Shown here piece by piece: positions 1-4,213 of a stretch of DNA of 5,659 nt (positions are counted from its first letter, which is position 1; each line of letters opens with the position of its first letter). The stretch is from Bacilli bacterium (GTDB taxonomy: Bacteria; Bacillota_I; Bacilli_A; RFN20; CAG-826). A program made the translations under genes and the position numbers. The notes beneath the pieces were generated by a model. That model was not told the origin of the DNA. It ran no database searches and saw only the letters and a program-made list of their open reading frames with translations. The stretch covers positions 1 through 5,659 of the forward strand of contig JAFZLN010000075.1 in assembly GCA_017551465.1 (NCBI GenBank). The letters run 5' to 3'.

Positions 1-2236
1 CAACGACACTGTATTTGATACCAGCCTTATCTAAGAGCATCTTAGCCATCTTGCAGTTTGGGCATGTCTTTGTGGCGAATAGTAAGATTTCATTAGCGAC
101 AATCTTTTCTTCTTCACATTCATCTTGACTGCCTAAAACATCAGTGACTTTGTGTGTGAGCTTAGATTTTGCAGGTTCGTAAACTTTACGGTGTTGGAAT
201 TCTTCTGTCTTACCATCGTTCCAGTTTTGAACTGGTCTATAGTAACCAGTAATACGGGAATAGACTTCAGTTCTCTTACCACATTTTGGACAGACATATT
301 GTTCACCAGTAATATAACCGTGGTCTTTACATACAGAGTATGTAGGAGACATGGTGTAGTATGGTAAGTGATAGTTTTCAGCGATCTTTCTAACAAGATT
401 CATACAAGATTTCCAGCTTGGTAACTTTTGACCTAAGAAGCAGTGGAAGACTGTACCGGAGGTGTATAAAGTTTGTAAGCCATCTTGGATATCAAGAGCT
501 TTGTAGATATCTTCTGTGTAACCAACTGGTAAGTGAGAAGAGTTGGTGTAGTATGGAGTTCTACCATTTTCACTAGCGGTAATGATATCTGGATATAAAG
601 CTTTATCGTGTTTAGCTAAACGATAGGCTGTAGATTCCGCTGGGGTGGCTTCTAAGTTATATAAGTCACCATATAATTCTTGATAGTCAGAAAGTTTGTT
701 TCTCATGTGATTGAGAACATCTTTAGTGAATTGAATAGCTTCTGGATTTGTTAAGTCTTTTCTTAACCAACGAGCATTTAAGCAAGCTTCGTTCATACCG
801 ACTAAACCGATAGTGGAGAAGTGGTTATTGAAGTTGCCTAAATATCTCTTTGTATATGGATATAAGCCAGCTTCCATTAATGTGGTAATGGTATTACGTT
901 TCACTTTAAGTGAACGAGCACTGATATCCATAATGTGATCTAATCTTCTATAGAAGTCTTCAGCGTCTGTGGATAAGTAAGCAATTCTTGGCATGTTGAT
1001 AGTAACAACACCGATAGAACCAGTACTTTCACCAGAACCGAAGAAACCACCAGATTTCTTTCTTAATTCTCTTAAATCGAGTCTTAAACGGCAGCACATA
1101 CTTCTAACATCACTTGGTTCCATATCGGAGTTGATGTAGTTGGAGAAGTATGGAGTACCATATTTCGCGGTCATTTCGAATAAGAGTTTATTGTTTTCTG
1201 TTTCTTCCCAGTCAAATGTACGAGTGATGGAATATGTTGGGATTGGGTATTGGAAACCACGGCCATTCGCGTCACCTTCAATCATGATTTCAATGAAGGC
1301 TTTATTGACCATTGCCATTTCTTCAACGCAGTCTTTGTACTTGAAGTCCATTTCTTTACCACCGACTAAACAGTTGAGTTCCGCCATATCGTTTGGCACG
1401 ACCCAGTCTAAGGTGATGTTGGTGAATGGAGCTTGTGTACCCCAACGAGATGGTGTATTAACACCATAAATGAAGGATTGGATGCATTGTTTAACTTCTT
1501 TATATGTTAAGTGATCAACCTTAACAAATGGAGCTAAATATGTATCGAACGAGGAGAAGGCTTGAGCGCCTGCCCATTCGTTTTGCATAATGCCTAAGAA
1601 GTTAACCATTTGGTTACAAAGAGTGCTTAAGTGGTTAGCAGGGGAAGAAGTGATCTTACCAGGACCGCCACCTAAACCTTCTTGGATTAATTGCTTTAAT
1701 GACCAACCAGCACAGTAGCCAGTTAACATTGATAAGTCGTGGATGTGAATTTCGGCGTTTCTATGAGCGTTTCCGATTTCATCATCATAGACTTCACTTA
1801 ACCAATAATTCGCTGTAACAGCGCCACTGTTGCTTAAAATAAGACCACCGACAGAGTATGTGACAGTACTATTTTCCTTCACGCGCCAGTCATTAATCTT
1901 TAAATAATTATCAACAACGTTCTTATAGTTAAGGTTTGTTTCTTTGATATCACGTAAGTTTTGGTGTTGCTTACGATAAATCATATATGAACGCGCGACA
2001 TCCACATAACCCGCTTGAATGAGGACAATTTCAACGGAGTCTTGAACGTCTTCGATACCAATGGTGTCATTAACGACTTTACGATTGAAGTCACTGGTAA
2101 CGCGTAACGCGAGCATTTCGATGATGTCATGATTATAGAATTTGTGTTCAGCCATGAATGCCTTTTCAATGGCGTTTTCGATTTTGGTAATATCAAATTC
2201 TTCAATATTGCCGTCTCTTTTTTTGATTCTTAACAT
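1..2236 (-). CDS. nrdD: Anaerobic (class III) ribonucleoside-triphosphate reductase with C-terminal glutaredoxin-like domain, 3' end missing
   Basis: This glycyl-radical enzyme reduces ribonucleoside triphosphates to deoxynucleotides in the cytoplasm without oxygen. The frame is open from ATG 2236 to the left edge: 745 codons, no stop. An ATP-cone-like regulatory domain fills about residues 1-95 (starting MLRIKKRDGNIEEFD). C175 lies in TGYCAGW and the C381-C382 pair in MCCRLRLD; by family knowledge these regions supply the active-site and thiyl-radical cysteines. The motifs SRWGTQAPFTN and GTVFHCFLG are typical of NrdD. A zinc site is formed by C636-x2-H639 and C649-x2-C652. G664 in RITGYYRP is the expected radical glycine. 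The sequence continues at least 81 residues past it, into LLFATKTCPNC with a CPNC redox motif at 725-728, so a redoxin domain is fused. The start has a strong Shine-Dalgarno 6 nt upstream. The activase nrdG would be expected beyond the left edge (inference). Confidence 0.96.
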   Translation of the reverse strand, partial: MLRIKKRDGNIEEFDITKIENAIEKAFMAEHKFYNHDIIEMLALRVTSDFNRKVVNDTIGIEDVQDSVEIVLIQAGYVDVARSYMIYRKQHQNLRDIKETNLNYKNVVDNYLKINDWRVKENSTVTYSVGGLILSNSGAVTANYWLSEVYDDEIGNAHRNAEIHIHDLSMLTGYCAGWSLKQLIQEGLGGGPGKITSSPANHLSTLCNQMVNFLGIMQNEWAGAQAFSSFDTYLAPFVKVDHLTYKEVKQCIQSFIYGVNTPSRWGTQAPFTNITLDWVVPNDMAELNCLVGGKEMDFKYKDCVEEMAMVNKAFIEIMIEGDANGRGFQYPIPTYSITRTFDWEETENNKLLFEMTAKYGTPYFSNYINSDMEPSDVRSMCCRLRLDLRELRKKSGGFFGSGESTGSIGVVTINMPRIAYLSTDAEDFYRRLDHIMDISARSLKVKRNTITTLMEAGLYPYTKRYLGNFNNHFSTIGLVGMNEACLNARWLRKDLTNPEAIQFTKDVLNHMRNKLSDYQELYGDLYNLEATPAESTAYRLAKHDKALYPDIITASENGRTPYYTNSSHLPVGYTEDIYKALDIQDGLQTLYTSGTVFHCFLGQKLPSWKSCMNLVRKIAENYHLPYYTMSPTYSVCKDHGYITGEQYVCPKCGKRTEVYSRITGYYRPVQNWNDGKTEEFQHRKVYEPAKSKLTHKVTDVLGSQDECEEEKIVANEILLFATKTCPNCKMAKMLLDKAGIKYSVV

Positions 2237-2242
2237 AAAAAT

Positions 2243-2250
2243 CTCTCCTT
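2243..2250 (-). promoter_or_regulatory. Ribosome binding site of nrdD
   Basis: On the minus strand this reads AAGGAGAG, six bases before the ATG at 2236. It is a near-perfect Shine-Dalgarno and fixes the nrdD start. Confidence 0.9.
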
Positions 2251-2269
2251 ATTTTTCCGAAGTGTATAC

Positions 2270-2293
2270 AAAAGTAGTTCCTCTGCTACTTTT
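2270..2293 (-). promoter_or_regulatory. Hairpin in the nrdD leader
   Basis: AAAAGTAG (2270-2277) and CTACTTTT (2286-2293) form a perfect 8-bp inverted repeat around an 8-base loop. It lies about 20 bases upstream of the nrdD Shine-Dalgarno and so would fold in the leader RNA. On the minus strand it is not followed by a long T run, so it is a poor terminator in that direction. On the plus strand it is followed by T-rich sequence, but no plus-strand gene precedes it. A role in mRNA stability or leader control is possible; no known riboswitch is recognised. Confidence 0.5.
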
Positions 2294-2322
2294 TATTATT
2301 CATTAGCTATTTTTAAGTGGTG

Positions 2323-2363
2323 ACACACTTTTATAGCGGTGCATTAATATTATTAATATTCTA
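2323..2363 (-). promoter_or_regulatory. Probable nrdD promoter region
   Basis: On the minus strand two -10-like boxes are visible: TATAAA (2330-2335) and TAGAAT (2358-2363). Neither has a good -35 at the usual spacing, so the promoter may need an activator or depend on the AT-rich upstream DNA. A perfect 9-bp tandem repeat, ATTAATATT twice (2343-2360 on the plus strand), lies just upstream of the TATAAA box. A 5-bp inverted repeat, AAGTG-N6-CACTT (2315-2330), lies at the expected transcription start and could bind a repressor. The exact start is uncertain. Confidence 0.4.
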
Positions 2364-2377
2364 GGCGAAAATAAAGT

Positions 2378-2421
2378 AAAAAAAACACAAATTTAGACAC
2401 TGTCTAGTTTTGTGATTTTTT
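2378..2421 (-). terminator. Intrinsic terminator of the TetR-family gene, possibly bidirectional
   Basis: On the plus strand CACAAA (2386-2391) pairs with TTTGTG (2409-2414), and TAGACA (2394-2399) with TGTCTA (2401-2406), with a symmetrical 2x2 internal loop between the stems. Read on the minus strand, the hairpin is followed by eight T (2378-2385), starting about 40 bases after the repressor stop codon. Six T also follow on the plus-strand side (2416-2421), so it could stop transcription both ways. It separates the repressor from nrdD, arguing that nrdD has its own promoter. The apical loop is a single base as drawn, so the inner pairs must open in RNA. Confidence 0.75.
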
Positions 2422-2455
2422 GTCTTTGAAATATGTTTTTTATGGTGTATATAGA

Positions 2456-3013
2456 CTACTTCTTTTCCTTATTAGAACGATCAACGTTAAGGGATGAGAA
2501 GATGCTATATGCCATCTTGGCCATTTCTTGTGGTGGAAGGTCTAATCCTAATTCGAACCAGAGCAATAAAATATTTGCGATGCCACCGGCTAAAAATGCC
2601 GCGATGATACGATTATTAATAATGTTATTTTCTGTGGTTAATGAAGTGTGGCTAGCGATATATGAACCATAGTCAGTGAACTTTTCAACGAGTAAGTTTT
2701 CTTTTCTTGCTCTCTTTAAGATGGTCACCTGACGAGCATATTTCTTCATATAATAGAAGACTTCAAGTAAGAAGGAGTAGATATCATCAACGTGCTTATC
2801 GTTAATGATTTGGAAGAACTCCTCAAATCTTTCATCGCAATAATTGATGAAGATGTCTTCTTTGTTGTTGAAGTAACGATAAAAGGACATTCTGGAAACA
2901 CGCGCTTTAGCACAAATATCTGTGACGCTGATGGATTCATAATCGAACTTAGACATTAAATAATATAAAGAAATAGTGATGTAATCTTTAGTGCTATGTT
3001 TTTTCGGCATCAT
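2456..3013 (-). CDS. TetR/AcrR-family transcriptional regulator
   Basis: A 185-residue DNA-binding repressor of typical TetR-family length. The N-terminal helix-turn-helix domain is about residues 8-60: VTDICAKARVS followed by the recognition helix RMSFYRYFNNKEDIF, matching the family pattern of an Ala/Gly turn and a YxYFxxKEdl end. The C-terminal ligand-binding and dimerisation part is helical; AAFLAGGIANILLLWFELG (about 138-156) resembles the C-terminal domain of many Bacillota TetR regulators. The ligand cannot be read from sequence. The start is the first of two adjacent ATGs (3013); an AAAGGAG site lies 10 bases upstream. The gene is divergent from the membrane-protein pair at 3153-4110 with 139 bp between them, a common layout in which the repressor controls itself and its neighbour (inference). 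It is separated from nrdD by a terminator. It ends in TAG. Confidence 0.93.
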   Translation of the reverse strand: MMPKKHSTKDYITISLYYLMSKFDYESISVTDICAKARVSRMSFYRYFNNKEDIFINYCDERFEEFFQIINDKHVDDIYSFLLEVFYYMKKYARQVTILKRARKENLLVEKFTDYGSYIASHTSLTTENNIINNRIIAAFLAGGIANILLLWFELGLDLPPQEMAKMAYSIFSSLNVDRSNKEKK

Positions 3014-3023
3014 ATATATATGT

Positions 3024-3030
3024 CTCCTTT
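3024..3030 (-). promoter_or_regulatory. Ribosome binding site of the TetR-family gene
   Basis: On the minus strand this reads AAAGGAG, 10 bases before ATG 3013 and 13 before the second ATG (3010). The closer first ATG is therefore favoured. Confidence 0.85.
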
Positions 3031-3036
3031 ATTCGC

Positions 3037-3081
3037 GACAAGTGTAGCATGTAAAAATGTGACATTCAATATTTACTTGTC
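3037..3081. repeat. Spaced inverted repeat flanking the TetR gene promoter
   Basis: GACAAGT (3037-3043) and ACTTGTC (3075-3081) are perfect 7-bp inverted copies whose centres are 38 bp apart. They bracket the repressor promoter, overlapping its -10 on one side and lying just upstream of the -35 on the other. This could be a pair of half-operators for autoregulation. No known consensus is matched. Confidence 0.45.
3041..3069 (-). promoter_or_regulatory. Sigma-A-type promoter of the TetR-family gene
   Basis: On the minus strand the -35 is TTGAAT (3064-3069), the spacer exactly 17 bases, and the -10 TACACT (3041-3046), each 4 of 6 to consensus. Transcription would start near 3034, just ahead of the Shine-Dalgarno. 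The spacer and -35 overlap an 11-bp odd palindrome, AATGT-G-ACATT (3056-3066), a candidate repressor contact. Confidence 0.7.
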
Positions 3082-3093
3082 ACTTTATTTAAT

Positions 3094-3145
3094 TTTTATA
3101 GTTTTTATCTATAAAACTTGCTAGAATTTGGCAAAATCTATAAAA
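3094..3145. repeat. Three copies of the octamer CTATAAAA in the divergent control region
   Basis: TTTTATAG (3094-3101) and CTATAAAA (3109-3116) form a perfect 8-bp inverted repeat with a 7-base centre. A third copy, CTATAAAA (3138-3145), repeats the second in direct orientation; with two extra bases the direct repeat is ATCTATAAAA, offset by 29 bp. All lie between the TetR gene promoter and the start of the membrane-protein pair. The palindromic pair is a reasonable TetR-type operator candidate. Because TATAAA also resembles a -10 box, some copies may be promoter elements instead. Confidence 0.5.
3119..3127 (+). promoter_or_regulatory. Possible extended -10 promoter for the membrane-protein pair
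   Basis: TGCTAGAAT gives a TG extension plus a TAGAAT -10 (5 of 6 to consensus). No good -35 is seen at 16-18 bases upstream, as is usual for extended -10 promoters. Transcription would start near 3134. A TTGTCA at 3077-3082 is too far away to serve this box. TATAAA boxes within the neighbouring repeats are alternatives. Confidence 0.4.
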
Positions 3146-3152
3146 TAGAGCT

Positions 3153-3617
3153 ATGGAAAAATGTCAAAGAAAAGTTAACTCATATTCTGTGACCCGTTCA
3201 GTTTATTTGATGGGTCTATTTAATTGGAAATTAGTAGAAGAAGAAAAGCACGATAACGCCCCAAGTATTTTAACTTTTGAGCGTGATGAAAATGTGCCAT
3301 ATTACCAAGAGATGGTGGAGATTGAAAAAGAGACTTCTCCTCGCCTCATTCCTTTTATTTTAGTCATCATTCCTGTCGCACTCGCTTTTGTAGTCATGAC
3401 AGTGTATCTAATTCTAGTCTTAGCGTTGAGAAGCAGTTTCGATGCAAAAGCAAACTTGTTCTATTTCTTAATTCCTGCAATGTTACTATTGCTCACTGAT
3501 ACATTCCTTTTCTTTATCCGTAGTAGACAACTAATGAAATATCTTCAAGATGAAGAAAAGATTGTGAAACAAGCGGAAGAAAAGATGAAGGCCTTAAAGG
3601 AAAAATATGGAAACTAA
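3153..3617 (+). CDS. Uncharacterised two-helix membrane protein, first of a tandem paralogous pair
   Basis: I do not recognise a named family. The 154-residue frame has a soluble N-terminus, two membrane segments (about 65-91, LIPFILVIIPVALAFVV..., and 101-122, NLFYFLIPAMLLLL...), and a charged, coiled-coil-like tail (about 126-152) rich in Lys and Glu. ILTFERD at 39-45 recurs in the next protein at 38-44; the helix spacing, SFD between the helices and the basic exit from helix 2 also correspond, so the two look like diverged copies. The start is uncertain: ATG 3153 has only a weak AGAG upstream, and ATG 3210 (M20, MGLFNWKLVEE) fits the paralogue's domain edge better but has no Shine-Dalgarno. 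The gene overlaps the next by 11 bases, so the two are probably translated together. It is divergent from the TetR-family gene, which may control it (inference). Confidence 0.8.
   Translation: MEKCQRKVNSYSVTRSVYLMGLFNWKLVEEEKHDNAPSILTFERDENVPYYQEMVEIEKETSPRLIPFILVIIPVALAFVVMTVYLILVLALRSSFDAKANLFYFLIPAMLLLLTDTFLFFIRSRQLMKYLQDEEKIVKQAEEKMKALKEKYGN
3596..3601 (+). promoter_or_regulatory. Ribosome binding site of the second membrane protein
   Basis: AAAGGA lies five bases before ATG 3607, inside the end of the preceding gene. It supports the start that overlaps that gene by 11 bases. Confidence 0.75.
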
Positions 3618-4110
3618 AACCGTTAAAGTCAGCGCTAAAAAAGTCGATGAAAAGATTGAATTCTTTAATGCTTTTGGCTATGAACTAACCGATCAACAAG
3701 AAGATGGTAATAAAGTAATTCTTACTTTTGAAAGAGACAAAGAGAAATTTGAAGGTAATTCCTATCACTTGATTAGAAGCACCGAAATACTATACGCTCG
3801 TATATCTCGCCCATTCCCATTAGCGGGTACAATCATGTTTGTTATTGCCTCCGCTCTTTTAGCGTTTTATTTTATCCTTCAAAAGTCATTTGACTACTAT
3901 ATCGCTTTCTTATTTGCGAGCCTTGTGTGCTATGGCTTCAGTGCTTACCTACTAATCATCTTCCTTGTGATTTTTTTGAAAAGACGATCGCTTCTCAAAA
4001 GAGTGGTGAAGAACGTTGCTGTTGAAGCAGGCACTAATAAGGAATATCCATTACAAAACAACATCAAAAAGGAAACCGATAAGACTTGGTTAATCGCAAA
4101 CAATCTTTAA
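3607..4110 (+). CDS. Uncharacterised two-helix membrane protein, second of a tandem paralogous pair
   Basis: A 167-residue protein of unknown function. The soluble N-terminus (about 1-68) includes KIEFFNAFGYELTD and then ILTFERD at 38-44, shared with the upstream protein. Two membrane segments follow, about 71-92 (PLAGTIMFVIASALLAFYFI) and 97-124, then a basic patch (KRRSLLKRVVK) that by the positive-inside rule places both ends in the cytoplasm. The roughly 35-residue polar tail differs from the upstream protein's Lys/Glu-rich tail. A good Shine-Dalgarno and the 11-base overlap show a two-gene operon. A terminator follows 36 bases after the stop, then an ABC exporter gene on the same strand, so a role at the membrane alongside that exporter is possible but not shown. 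Confidence 0.85.
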   Translation: METKTVKVSAKKVDEKIEFFNAFGYELTDQQEDGNKVILTFERDKEKFEGNSYHLIRSTEILYARISRPFPLAGTIMFVIASALLAFYFILQKSFDYYIAFLFASLVCYGFSAYLLIIFLVIFLKRRSLLKRVVKNVAVEAGTNKEYPLQNNIKKETDKTWLIANNL

Positions 4111-4146
4111 AAAGATTAGATGCTAACTAAAATAAAGCGAAAATAT

Positions 4147-4180
4147 AAAGTGCATGTATATTGACAGGCACTTTTATTTT
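4147..4180 (+). terminator. Intrinsic terminator after the membrane-protein pair
   Basis: AAAGTGC (4147-4153) pairs with GCACTTT (4168-4174). After a one-base mismatch TGT (4155-4157) pairs with ACA (4164-4166), closing a 6-base loop. TTATTTT follows, with one A interrupting the T run. The descending arm overlaps the -35 of the next promoter. Confidence 0.7.
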
Positions 4181-4195
4181 GTATTATCATGCACT
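4149..4195. repeat. Inverted repeat flanking the ABC exporter promoter
   Basis: AGTGCATG (4149-4156) and CATGCACT (4188-4195) are perfect 8-bp inverted copies, centres 39 bp apart, bracketing the exporter promoter from upstream of the -35 to the -10/+1. The first arm also belongs to the terminator stem. The spacing resembles the 38 bp of the repeat around the TetR gene promoter, though the sequences differ. Confidence 0.5.
4161..4190 (+). promoter_or_regulatory. Promoter of the ABC exporter gene
   Basis: The -35 is a perfect TTGACA (4161-4166), followed by an 18-base spacer and TATCAT (4185-4190, 5 of 6) as -10. TATTAT at 4182-4187 is an alternative -10 but leaves only 15 bases of spacer. 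Transcription would start near 4197, giving a leader of about 17 bases. The -35 sits within the terminator hairpin of the upstream operon. Confidence 0.65.
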
Positions 4196-4201
4196 CATAT
4201 T

Positions 4202-4208
4202 AGGAAAG
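4202..4208 (+). promoter_or_regulatory. Ribosome binding site of the ABC exporter gene
   Basis: AGGAAAG lies five bases before ATG 4214 and supports that start. Confidence 0.75.
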
Positions 4209-4213
4209 AAATC

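Noticed and set aside
133..396. Open frames on both strands at 133-396 (minus) and 152-367 (plus).
   Set aside because: Both lie inside nrdD in other frames; the nrdD frame carries the zinc and glycyl-radical motifs here.
1140..1469. 109-codon plus-strand frame.
   Set aside because: Antisense to a conserved part of nrdD (SRWGTQAPFTN region), with no Shine-Dalgarno or recognisable product.
1981..2205. 74-codon minus-strand frame.
   Set aside because: Same strand but a different frame from the nrdD N-terminal region, which continues cleanly from ATG 2236.
2261..2340. Possible NrdR boxes (for example ACAC-TTTTATAG-CGGT at 2325-2340, and GTGTATACAAAAGTAG).
   Set aside because: Only one half of each resembles the 16-bp NrdR consensus, and there is no pair at the usual helical spacing.
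2409..2430. Rex-like half-site TTGTGA near 2410.
   Set aside because: The second half TCACAA is missing at the required spacing, and these bases belong to the terminator stem.
2433..2940. Frames at 2433-2672 (plus) and 2746-2940 (minus).
   Set aside because: Shadows of the TetR-family gene, which has a good start, promoter and domain pattern.
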